64,000 nucleotides of DNA, taken from positions 137,313 to 201,312 of the forward strand of contig NZ_BPLU01000007.1 in assembly GCF_019656315.1 (NCBI RefSeq), read 5' to 3'. Position 1 is the first letter of the stretch. Every line of letters starts with the position of its first letter. A program made the position numbers and the translations under genes. This DNA comes from Flavobacterium sp. UMI-01. Its GTDB lineage: Bacteria; Bacteroidota; Bacteroidia; Flavobacteriales; Flavobacteriaceae. Under the pieces are notes generated by a model. That model was not told the DNA's origin, made no database searches, and saw only the letters and a program-made list of their open reading frames with translations. Shown here in pieces: positions 18,272 to 25,787 of the stretch.

Positions 18272-19270
18272 ATGGGTATTTCATTTATTATTTTTCTCTT
18301 TTTTGGCTTTTTCATCTTCCTCTCTTCTTTTTTTACTGTCAAACAACAAACCGCAGTAATTATTGAACGATTTGGTAAATTTATCAGTATCAGACATTCA
18401 GGATTGCAACTCAAAATTCCAATTATTGATAGAATTGCAGGCCGTGTGAATCTCAAAATCCAACAATTGGATGTGATTATTGAAACCAAAACCAAAGACA
18501 ATGTTTTTGTAAAACTAAAGGTATCCGTACAATTTATGGTGGTAAAAGAAACCGTTTATGATGCCTTTTACAAATTAGAATTTCCTCATGATCAAATTAC
18601 ATCCTATGTATTTGATGTAGTACGTGCCGAAGTGCCAAAATTAAAATTGGATGATGTTTTTGAACGCAAGGATGATATCGCCATTGCTGTTAAAAGAGAA
18701 TTAAATGAAGCTATGACAACCTATGGATATACTATCATAAATACCTTGGTAACGGATATTGATCCTGATATTCAAGTAAAAAATGCGATGAACCGAATCA
18801 ATGCTGCTGATAGAGAAAAAACAGTAGCCGAATTTGAAGCAGAAGCTTCCAGAATTAGAATTGTTGCCAAAGCCAAAGCGGAAGCAGAAAGCAAGCGTTT
18901 ACAAGGTCAAGGTATAGCCGACCAAAGACGCGAAATTGCGAGAGGATTGGTTGAAAGTGTGGATGTATTGAATAAAGTAGGCATCAATTCACAAGAAGCC
19001 TCGGCTTTAATTGTTGTTACGCAGCATTATGATACCCTTCAAGCTATTGGTGCAGATACCAATTCAAATTTAATCTTACTCCCAAATTCGCCCCAAGCTG
19101 GTAGCGAAATGTTGAATAATATGGTCGCATCTTTTAGCGCTTCAAATCAAGTGGGTGAAATGATGAAAAATAACAACAAATCAAAAGCAAAAAATAAAAC
19201 TAAAAATCCTGATGCCTATCAACCACTTGATGCGCATGAAGAAAAAGAAAGTGAAGATGAAGATGTATAA
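18272..19270 (+). CDS. SPFH/band 7 (stomatin-like) membrane protein
   Basis: The 332-residue product has one N-terminal membrane helix (residues 2-24), then the SPFH domain (about 26-185, with QQTAVIIERFGKF and VVRAEVPKLKLDDVFERKDDIA), and an Ala/Glu/Lys-rich coiled coil (EFEAEASRIRIVAKAKAEAESKRL). The tail is acidic. Family members form ring-like membrane scaffolds that organise lipid domains and modulate proteases such as FtsH. It stands alone, with a terminator hairpin just after the stop. Confidence 0.9.
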   Translation: MGISFIIFLFFGFFIFLSSFFTVKQQTAVIIERFGKFISIRHSGLQLKIPIIDRIAGRVNLKIQQLDVIIETKTKDNVFVKLKVSVQFMVVKETVYDAFYKLEFPHDQITSYVFDVVRAEVPKLKLDDVFERKDDIAIAVKRELNEAMTTYGYTIINTLVTDIDPDIQVKNAMNRINAADREKTVAEFEAEASRIRIVAKAKAEAESKRLQGQGIADQRREIARGLVESVDVLNKVGINSQEASALIVVTQHYDTLQAIGADTNSNLILLPNSPQAGSEMLNNMVASFSASNQVGEMMKNNNKSKAKNKTKNPDAYQPLDAHEEKESEDEDV

Positions 19271-19290
19271 AATCTATCCATATGGAATAA

Positions 19291-19320
19291 AAAAAAGAAG
19301 CTTAACGGCTTCTTTTTCTA
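19291..19320. terminator. Bidirectional terminator after the SPFH gene
   Basis: AAAAAGAAGC (19292-19301) pairs with GCTTCTTTTT (19308-19317). The downstream arm lies inside the last codons of the convergent gene at 19302-19565. Confidence 0.65.
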
Positions 19321-19565
19321 TTTAAAATCCATTTGATTGCTAAAGGAATTAAAAGGCTTAAAACAGTGTTTTTGGAATCTGTTATAGTTGAAAAAACACC
19401 TTTGAATACACTAAAAACATTTTTAGTTAACCCAGTAGGTGTAAATTGTTCCTTAGTTTTTTGAATCCCTAAAATAATTTTTTGATAATTAATTTCTTTT
19501 TCAATTCTAAGAATATCCAAATCAGTATCTATTTGTTCAAATGAACTGTATGTTTTTTTATCCAT
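19302..19565 (-). CDS. Hypothetical protein of the YtxH/holin-like operon
   Basis: The 87-residue product has an N-terminal helical half (SFEQIDTDLDILRIEKEINYQKIIL) and a C-terminal hydrophobic segment (VLSLLIPLAIKWIL, about 68-82) ending in basic residues. It follows the holin-like gene by two bases and closes a three-gene operon that recurs in Flavobacteria. The family has no clear function; an accessory envelope protein is the best description. Confidence 0.75.
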   Translation of the reverse strand: MDKKTYSSFEQIDTDLDILRIEKEINYQKIILGIQKTKEQFTPTGLTKNVFSVFKGVFSTITDSKNTVLSLLIPLAIKWILNRKRSR

Positions 19566-19567
19566 AA

Positions 19568-19918
19568 TTAATTATTAAAAAAAATGGTAGAGAATTTTTT
19601 AATAAGAAGCACTTCAAGCCATTTTTTATTTACTAAAAAGAAAAGCAAGCCTATAACAAAATACCCTACTGCAACTAATAAAAACCCTATAATATAGCTT
19701 TCAAAATACGCACTTAAAGCAAATGCCAAACCTATTGACCCGAAAAATAGTATCATCAAAAGAAAAGCTAAAAGCAAAGTAAACTTAAAAATAGTCATTA
19801 ATGACTTCATTAAAAGTTTAAAAAACTTTAGCTTGTAGTATGCAACACTATTTTCAATATACGAATGGATTTCTTCGTGAATGTGTTCGGCATTTTCTTT
19901 TATTTCTTCAAAAGCCAT
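19568..19918 (-). CDS. Phage-holin-like (Actino_YqjE-type) membrane protein
   Basis: The 116-residue product has an amphipathic N-terminal helix, then two or three close membrane helices (about 41-68 and 72-101), with FGSIGLAFALSAYFES between them. This is the pattern of the small DUF1469/YqjE-like family often annotated as 'phage holin family', although it is chromosomal and probably not lytic. It lies between YtxH and the 87-residue gene in one operon. Confidence 0.8.
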   Translation of the reverse strand: MAFEEIKENAEHIHEEIHSYIENSVAYYKLKFFKLLMKSLMTIFKFTLLLAFLLMILFFGSIGLAFALSAYFESYIIGFLLVAVGYFVIGLLFFLVNKKWLEVLLIKKFSTIFFNN

Positions 19919-19951
19919 AGATATTATTTTATAATTGTGTTACCGGGTAAC

Positions 19952-20281
19952 TTATTTTTGAAGTTTAGCATTTTTATTTTTCAATTCAGCCAATTTAATT
20001 TCCAGAAAGGAAATAATATCTTCGGTTTTATAGCTCATTTTAGAAAGTAAATCTTCATAACTTCCTTCCAAATCAATTTTAGCTGTTGTAAATTTATTTT
20101 TTACTTCTTCAGATAAATGATCAATTTTTTTCTTTAAATCTTTTTCTGCTACTTTATAACCATCTTTTATTTTTCCTCTGGTTTTAGATCCTTTGTCTGG
20201 AGCAAATAAAATTCCAACGCCTGCTCCAATAATAGCTCCTGTTAAAAGAGCTAACAATGTGTTTCCTGTATTATTTGACAT
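19952..20281 (-). CDS. YtxH-domain protein
   Basis: The 109-residue product starts with a Gly-rich membrane segment ([27 protein letters not shown]), the hallmark of the YtxH domain, followed by a charged helix. Such proteins are linked to general stress responses in several phyla. First gene of the operon 20281 to 19302, with a 33-base gap to the holin-like gene. Confidence 0.85.
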   Translation of the reverse strand: MSNNTGNTLLALLTGAIIGAGVGILFAPDKGSKTRGKIKDGYKVAEKDLKKKIDHLSEEVKNKFTTAKIDLEGSYEDLLSKMSYKTEDIISFLEIKLAELKNKNAKLQK

Positions 20282-20410
20282 AGCTTACTGTTTTTTAAAT
20301 TTACCATAAATATAAGCAATATTTTACTTATAAACTATTGATTTTGAACATAAATCTAAAGAAATCAAAAAAAAATCCCAAGAAATGCTCTCGAGATTAA
20401 ATAAATAATT

Positions 20411-20890
20411 CTAGTAATTATAGGCTATAACTCGAAATTTTCCATTGTTTTTATCGACTATAACTACAAAAGGAAAACCCATTTCGGCTACTTTGTATTT
20501 TATTTTACGGATGGATTGTTCGTTGATAAAAAAATTGGTACCCCCTTTATTGATACCTTCATAAACTACAAGCTCTTTTTTGGAATCCAAACCTATCGAA
20601 TGTTCTGGTTCAATTACAGTAACTTTTTCAAAATCCTTTTTGGAATTTAGCATCACTTTTGGCGTAATCATTTCAGAATGTGACGTTTTTTTGTCATGTA
20701 AATAGGCCACCGCATATTTACTAATTTTATATTCTACAGTACTTCCTACAGGTGAATAGAGCAATAAATTGTTTTGAAACTTAATGAAATTAACGTCTAT
20801 TTTTTGACCGTTATGTTTTTCAATTTGATGTGTTTGAGCATGCATAGCCATACTCAAAAAAATACCTAATACAGTTGTACTAATCCTCAT
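20411..20890 (-). CDS. Hypothetical secreted protein
   Basis: The 159-residue product starts with a signal peptide (MRISTTVLGIFLSMAMHAQ). The mature part is beta-rich (KHNGQKIDVNFIKFQNNLLLYSPVGS) and includes a motif resembling Bacteroidota beta-sandwich proteins that repeat 'ydgk.i..kI'. No named family recognised. It is monocistronic as far as can be seen. An upstream minus-strand frame that overlaps its start by four bases looks like chance. Confidence 0.7.
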   Translation of the reverse strand: MRISTTVLGIFLSMAMHAQTHQIEKHNGQKIDVNFIKFQNNLLLYSPVGSTVEYKISKYAVAYLHDKKTSHSEMITPKVMLNSKKDFEKVTVIEPEHSIGLDSKKELVVYEGINKGGTNFFINEQSIRKIKYKVAEMGFPFVVIVDKNNGKFRVIAYNY

Positions 20891-21454
20891 AACTGATAAA
20901 TTAAATGAATAAGATTAACCTCTACGAATTGGAAGTTCATGCGTTTTGTAAGTAAATTTAAAGTCTGCAAGTATTGAATATAATTACAAAACAGATTCGT
21001 AAATTCTAAATGATTAATAATTAAACTAATTAACGAAGCTGCAGGGTACATTTTTAAGAAGCTAAAGCGAGATGCAGTCAAAAGACATAATCTTAACTCC
21101 ATTTAACATTAAAAAAAATTTTTGTACGTTCAGTAAAATTCCATTTTAAAAATAAATTGAGAATAACTCAAATTTTAATTTTACAAATATCATTCCTTAC
21201 ATACTTCCTACAATTGGATTCCTTAATGGCTTCCAAACAAAAATAGAAAATTGAAATTATCGTCTTTATTAAAATGAAGTTAAAAAACACACAAATCAAC
21301 TTAAAAACTTAATTTAAGCGTTTTAAAGCTATTATATTCTATGAAACATGACTAAGTATAGTTTTTAAAAAATAATTCATCAGAAACCAAATAATTAATT
21401 CGTTTTTAATTAGTAAAAACAATTAAAATTTAAAAAATTATAAATAAATACAAT
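20891..21454. other. Gene-free stretch upstream of the secreted-protein gene
   Basis: About 560 AT-rich bases. I see no supported gene or clear repeat. A tiny 16-codon frame at 20897 (MNKINLYELEVHAFCK) and a 71-codon minus-strand frame have no family features. Confidence 0.4.
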
Positions 21455-21485
21455 AATAAAAAAAAGTGCTCCTAAAAGCACTTTT
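21455..21485 (-). terminator. Terminator of glnS
   Basis: AAAAGTGCT (21462-21470) pairs with AGCACTTTT (21477-21485). On the minus strand a run of T follows. It lies 5 bases after the glnS stop codon. Confidence 0.85.
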
Positions 21486-21490
21486 GATAA

Positions 21491-23614
21491 TTATAATTTA
21501 TTAAAAAATTGTTCTATGAATTCCTTTTCACGTTCGGTGGAACTTTTAGGCGGATTTTCTTTTAATTTCAAAACTTCTTCTTTGAAGTGATTTAAAAAAG
21601 CATCATCATACCCTAGGTGAACTAAATTTAATAGTGCTCTTGAACGTACAAAAGTGGATTCACTTTTTAATGACATCAAATATAATTTGGTTACTTCCTC
21701 CCTATCATAATCCGATGTTTGTAAAGGAGCATATTTCAAAATAAAATTAGAGAACAACAACGACGCTTTGTTGTTGTTAATATTTTTCTTGAATGAATTT
21801 TGCAACAAACTGTAGTTAGAAATTCCAGCTAAAGTCTCCCCTATTGCTTTACGAATCGCTATACGTTCTTCTCTAGTGGCTACTTTAAAATATTTATTAA
21901 TTTCTTTTAACGAATTATTGATGCTATTGCTTTCTTTTTTTCCTTTTTCTTCCCAAGCATCTTTCAAACCTACGGTTTTATTGAACACTAGTTTAGAGCC
22001 TGTACTGTCTTTATCAACAGCAAAATAACCCAAACGTTGAAACTGGAATTTATCTCCTACTTGAACAGTAGCTAAGCTAGGCTCAAGATAAGCTGTAGCA
22101 ATAGTTAAAGAACTAGGATTCATAAAATCCAAGAAATTCTTTTCTTTATGACTATCCGGTGCTTCATCAATAAACAGACGGTCGTACAAACGCACTTCGG
22201 CTGGAATAGCATGTGCAATCGAAACCCAGTGTAAAGTACCTGCTACCTTACGTTGTGAAGCTTCACTCCCACTTCCACTACGACTGTCTTCGTCATAGGT
22301 AACATGGATTTCAGTAATTTTACCAGTGGCATCTTTCACTACTGATTCTCCTTTGATAATGTAGGCATTCTTCAAACGGACTTCATTACCCAAACTTAAT
22401 CTAAAGAATTTAGGTGGAGCCACCTCTAAAAAGTCCTCTCTTTCAATATAAATTTCTCTTGAAAAAGGTACTTTTCTATAACCTGCAGCTTCATCTTCTT
22501 GATTATTTTCGGCATCCAAAAGTTCTTCTTTTCCTTCTGGATAATTGGTAATAATCACCTTTACAGGGTCTAAAACTGCCATTACACGTGGAGCTGTTTT
22601 GTTTAAATCATCACGCAAACAGAATTCTAATAACGAATAATCAATGATGTTTTCACGTTTAGCAACCCCTATATTTTCACAAAATTTGCGAATAGAAGCG
22701 GGAGTATATCCTCTTCTACGCAATCCTGAAATAGTAGGCATACGAGGATCATCCCAACCTGAAACAATATTCTCTTGAACCAATTGCAACAGTTTTCTTT
22801 TACTCATTACCGTATAATTCAAATTCAGACGCGCAAATTCATATTGGTGTGGTCTTACCTTAGCATCCTCATATATTTGATCCAAAAACCAATCGTATAA
22901 CTCTCTATGCATCACAAATTCAAGCGTACAAATAGAGTGTGAAATTTGCTCAATATAATCGCTTTCACCATGAGCATAATCATACATAGGATATATACAC
23001 CAATCGTTAGCTGTACGATGATGATGGCGGTGTAATACTCTATACATCAAAGGATCACGCATCAACATATTAGTTGAAGCCATATCAATTTTGGCTCTTA
23101 AAACATGACTTCCTTCAGGAAAATCACCTTTCTTCATACCTTCAAACAAGGCTAAATTTTCTTCAATAGAACGGTTTCTATAAGGACTATCCACACCTGG
23201 TTGTGTAGGTGTTCCTTTTTGAGCAGCCATTTCTTCTGAAGATTGACTATCTACATATGCCTTTCCTTTTTTAATCATTATTATTGCCCAATCGTACAAT
23301 TGTTGGAAATAATCAGAAGCATAGCGTTCTTCAGCCCAATTGAATCCTAACCATTGTAAATCTTCTTTAATAGCATCTACATATTCCTGTTCTTCTTTGG
23401 CAGGATTGGTATCATCAAAACGTAAGTTGACTGGTGCATTGTATTTTAGCCCTAAACCAAAATTTAAACAAATCGATTTAGCATGACCTATATGTAAATA
23501 CCCATTGGGTTCAGGTGGAAAACGAAAACGTAATTGGTCTTGTGGAAAACCATTTGCTAAACTTTCTTCAATGATTTGCTCAATAAAATTAAGGGATTTT
23601 TCTTCGGTAGCCAT
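21491..23614 (-). CDS. glnS: Glutamine--tRNA ligase with long C-terminal extension
   Basis: The 707-residue product has FPPEPNGYLHIGHAKS (HIGH motif, about 31-46), a KMSKS equivalent VMSKRKLLQL, and the beta-barrel anticodon domain up to about residue 555. It is longer than the E. coli enzyme by about 150 residues. The extension is helical and contains VRSRALLNLVHLG, a HEAT-like phrase. Related Bacteroidota proteins are often labelled 'YqeY fusion', but I do not see clear YqeY motifs. The enzyme charges tRNA-Gln directly, so a GatCAB route for Gln is probably not needed. Confidence 0.95.
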   Translation of the reverse strand: MATEEKSLNFIEQIIEESLANGFPQDQLRFRFPPEPNGYLHIGHAKSICLNFGLGLKYNAPVNLRFDDTNPAKEEQEYVDAIKEDLQWLGFNWAEERYASDYFQQLYDWAIIMIKKGKAYVDSQSSEEMAAQKGTPTQPGVDSPYRNRSIEENLALFEGMKKGDFPEGSHVLRAKIDMASTNMLMRDPLMYRVLHRHHHRTANDWCIYPMYDYAHGESDYIEQISHSICTLEFVMHRELYDWFLDQIYEDAKVRPHQYEFARLNLNYTVMSKRKLLQLVQENIVSGWDDPRMPTISGLRRRGYTPASIRKFCENIGVAKRENIIDYSLLEFCLRDDLNKTAPRVMAVLDPVKVIITNYPEGKEELLDAENNQEDEAAGYRKVPFSREIYIEREDFLEVAPPKFFRLSLGNEVRLKNAYIIKGESVVKDATGKITEIHVTYDEDSRSGSGSEASQRKVAGTLHWVSIAHAIPAEVRLYDRLFIDEAPDSHKEKNFLDFMNPSSLTIATAYLEPSLATVQVGDKFQFQRLGYFAVDKDSTGSKLVFNKTVGLKDAWEEKGKKESNSINNSLKEINKYFKVATREERIAIRKAIGETLAGISNYSLLQNSFKKNINNNKASLLFSNFILKYAPLQTSDYDREEVTKLYLMSLKSESTFVRSRALLNLVHLGYDDAFLNHFKEEVLKLKENPPKSSTEREKEFIEQFFNKL

Positions 23615-23632
23615 TATTTTGTTTTATTTTAG

Positions 23633-23640
23633 CAAAGATA
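23633..23640 (-). promoter_or_regulatory. -10 element of glnS
   Basis: The minus strand reads TATCTTTG, a perfect TAnnTTTG, 18 bases before the glnS ATG at 23614. Confidence 0.6.
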
Positions 23641-23724
23641 AAAAAAGCTAGTTTAAAATGGTTTAAAGTTTAAAGTTTGTCACACTTAACTTTTGCCTTA
23701 AACTTGGAACTTCAAAAAAAAAAT

Positions 23725-24084
23725 ATGGGAATTATTAAATTAAAAAACATACGTACCTACTCTTTTCACGGTTGCTTAGTAGAAGAATCGAAAATAGGTT
23801 CTGACTATAGTGTTGATTTAGAGATAAAAACCGATTTGACCACTTCTTGTCTATCAGATGAATTAAAAGATACGGTGGATTATGTTCATTTAAATAAAAT
23901 TGTAGTCGAAGAAATGGCAATTCGTTCTCAATTATTAGAACATGTTGCACAAAGAATCATTTTTAGAATATTCAAAGAAATACCTGTAGTGACCAAAGTA
24001 ATTATTGGAGTTTCTAAATTAAATCCTCCTATAGGTGGTGATGTTGAATCAGTTACTATCCAATTAAAAGAATACCGAAAGTAA
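23725..24084 (+). CDS. folB: Dihydroneopterin aldolase FolB
   Basis: I start at the ATG at 23725 (MGIIKLKNIRTYSFHG), which fits the family; the frame extends upstream to 23677 without homologous residues. The 119-residue product has the N-terminal strand, FHGCLVEES, the DTVDYVHLNKIV block with the pterin-binding region, and the HVAQRIIF helix. It cleaves dihydroneopterin in folate synthesis. The residue usually Leu in the family 'YGxxxxEe' block is Cys here (FHGCLVEE). It lies between divergent glnS and tRNA-Cys. Confidence 0.93.
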   Translation: MGIIKLKNIRTYSFHGCLVEESKIGSDYSVDLEIKTDLTTSCLSDELKDTVDYVHLNKIVVEEMAIRSQLLEHVAQRIIFRIFKEIPVVTKVIIGVSKLNPPIGGDVESVTIQLKEYRK

Positions 24085-24165
24085 AAGTAAGTGCTTTCAA
24101 AATTCAAATTTTATATTTTTTTTAAATTATAATCAGGAATCCTTTTAAAATTTAAACTTTTTAAG

Positions 24166-24173
24166 TACTTTTG
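24166..24173 (+). promoter_or_regulatory. -10 element of the tRNA-Cys gene
   Basis: TACTTTTG matches TAnnTTTG and lies 16 bases before the first base of the tRNA. Confidence 0.6.
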
Positions 24174-24189
24174 CCATCCGTTAATATAT

Positions 24190-24260
24190 GGCGTCGTGGC
24201 CGAGCGGCTAGGCTGGGCTCTGCAAAAGCTCCTACTCCGGTTCGAATCCGGACGATGCCT
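24190..24260 (+). tRNA. tRNA-Cys (anticodon GCA)
   Basis: All four stems can be drawn: acceptor GGCGTCG with CGATGCC (one G-T pair), D stem GCC/GGC, anticodon stem GGGCT/AGCTC around the loop CTGCAAA, and T stem TCCGG/CCGGA around TTCGAAT. The anticodon is GCA and the discriminator base is T, as expected for Cys. CCA is not encoded. A strong terminator follows. Confidence 0.97.
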
Positions 24261-24266
24261 CAAGAA

Positions 24267-24294
24267 CCTCTAAAGCAATTTAGAGGTTTTTTTT
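24267..24294 (+). terminator. Terminator of tRNA-Cys
   Basis: CCTCTAAA (24267-24274) pairs with TTTAGAGG (24279-24286), followed by eight T. Confidence 0.9.
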
Positions 24295-24356
24295 ATGTCT
24301 TTTTTTAAGGAAATAAAAGCTACTAAGGCGGTTTTCAGAAGGTAAAGAAGAAGCAT

Positions 24357-24380
24357 AAAAAAACGCTCTAAATGAGCGTT
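24357..24380 (-). terminator. Terminator of the LysE-family gene
   Basis: AACGCTC (24362-24368) pairs with GAGCGTT (24374-24380), with a run of T on the minus strand beyond 24362. It lies 3 bases after the stop codon. Confidence 0.8.
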
Positions 24381-24383
24381 CTA

Positions 24384-25070
24384 TTATTGTTTGTTTTCAA
24401 TTTTTTGAAAGGCTTTTTTAACCATTTCTTTTTCATTTGGAAAAAAACCTTGTGACATTAATACCACTCCAAAAATCATCAAAACAATACTAATTCCTTG
24501 TTTTATTTTTAAAATATTAGTGGGAGTCATTTTTGATTTTAATTGTTTAGCCAATATAATTTTTAAACAATCAATCACTAAATAAGTGACTATTACAGTG
24601 ATAAAAAAAGTCATCATGCGAGAAGTTTGCATTTCCATTGTAGGCCCAATAGAAATAATAATTGCCAGCCAAAACCCCAAAACCCCAATGTTTATAATAT
24701 TTAAAAACAATCCTTTGAAAAATAAACTCAGATAGTTTTTACGAATGATTTCGTTATCAATGGCTTTAGTGTTTATTTTTTTTTCTTTGTGTAAACTTAA
24801 AAAGGAGATGATTCCGTAGGCAACCATAATGATTCCTCCAAAAATAAATAAGGAAGGTTTGTCTTCTAAACTTTTAATCATTCGATAACTCCCTAAATAA
24901 GCTATCGAAATGAAAATTGCATCAGCAAAAACAACACCCAAATCAAAGACCAAAGCAGCCCTAAATCCTTTTATGATACTAGTTTCAAGTAGTATAAAAA
25001 AAACAGGGCCGATCATAAAACTCAAAAAAATGCCCCAAGGAATACCCGCCAGAATATCGTTTATCATCAA
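24384..25070 (-). CDS. LysE-family translocator
   Basis: The 228-residue product has six likely membrane helices and the LysE/RhtB opening GIPWGIFLSFMIGPVFFILLE. Members export amino acids or related small molecules. The start used is the first ATG (MMINDILAG); the second Met is equally possible. It follows the GIN-domain gene by 33 bases on the same strand, so the three genes rnr, GIN and this one may be transcribed together. The substrate cannot be told from sequence. Confidence 0.88.
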   Translation of the reverse strand: MMINDILAGIPWGIFLSFMIGPVFFILLETSIIKGFRAALVFDLGVVFADAIFISIAYLGSYRMIKSLEDKPSLFIFGGIIMVAYGIISFLSLHKEKKINTKAIDNEIIRKNYLSLFFKGLFLNIINIGVLGFWLAIIISIGPTMEMQTSRMMTFFITVIVTYLVIDCLKIILAKQLKSKMTPTNILKIKQGISIVLMIFGVVLMSQGFFPNEKEMVKKAFQKIENKQ

Positions 25071-25103
25071 AATCTAAAGTTGGTTTACAATAAAATCTGC
25101 AAT

Positions 25104-25772
25104 TTAATTTTTTTCTTCAATTTTACCTCCAAGAACAGTAGCTTTATTTATTTGTTTAGGCTTTCCATAAATGTAAACCGTACCTCCTGCCCTTACTTTT
25201 GCATCAACCAAAGTTGTGGCGTAAATTTCGGCAGTACCACCAGCCAAAACAGTAATGGTTGTTTGTGAAGTATGTAAATCAATGGCATCAATACTAGCAC
25301 CTGAAGTCACATTTACTTCCTGATTATTAGCTTTACCCGAGAGTTCAATTATAGCTCCCGTTACTGCTTTTACATTCACTTTTTCGGCTTCAATTTCAGC
25401 TTGAATGGTAGCTCCTTCACGAGCACTAATATTAAGAATAGTCCCTTTGAAAACTGCATCACTGCTTACAAATGAACCTTCGTTAGCATTTATTTCATCT
25501 ATATTTTTAAAATACAACTGAATATGGATTTCATCTCCAGATAATAACTTCGGGAATGGCATACGTAATTTTAATTCGCCATTGTTATTCACAGTTTCTA
25601 CTTCTGAAGCTCTAGCTCCGTTAATAATAATTTTATTCTCTGAACTTGCGATTAATTTAACAGTAAGTTTATCAAAAACACTCACTGTCCTAAAATCACC
25701 TAAATTTTTAGTCACCTGTGCTAAAGTGATTTGAGAAAGCATCACTAAAACAATCAATCCAATTTTTTTCAT
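25104..25772 (-). CDS. Secreted protein with head GIN domain (DUF2807)
   Basis: The 222-residue product has a signal peptide (MKKIGLIVLVMLSQITLAQ) followed by the GIN/DUF2807 fold: FRTVSVFDKLTVKLI, DEIHIQLYFKNIDEI, and a run of short beta-helix-like turns (GATIQAEIEAEKVNVKAVTGA). It ends with GGTVYIYGKP. The family is common in Bacteroidota envelopes; no enzymatic role is established. Fifteen bases separate it from rnr upstream. Confidence 0.88.
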   Translation of the reverse strand: MKKIGLIVLVMLSQITLAQVTKNLGDFRTVSVFDKLTVKLIASSENKIIINGARASEVETVNNNGELKLRMPFPKLLSGDEIHIQLYFKNIDEINANEGSFVSSDAVFKGTILNISAREGATIQAEIEAEKVNVKAVTGAIIELSGKANNQEVNVTSGASIDAIDLHTSQTTITVLAGGTAEIYATTLVDAKVRAGGTVYIYGKPKQINKATVLGGKIEEKN

Positions 25773-25787
25773 TTTTACCTTAATTTT

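Noticed and set aside
20887..21102. 71-codon minus-strand frame that overlaps the start of the secreted-protein gene by four bases
   Set aside because: It has no family features and its composition matches AT-rich noncoding sequence, so the ATGA overlap looks like chance.
21491..23614. Annotation of the GlnRS C-terminus as YqeY
   Set aside because: I could not find YqeY-type motifs in the sequence; the call is left open.
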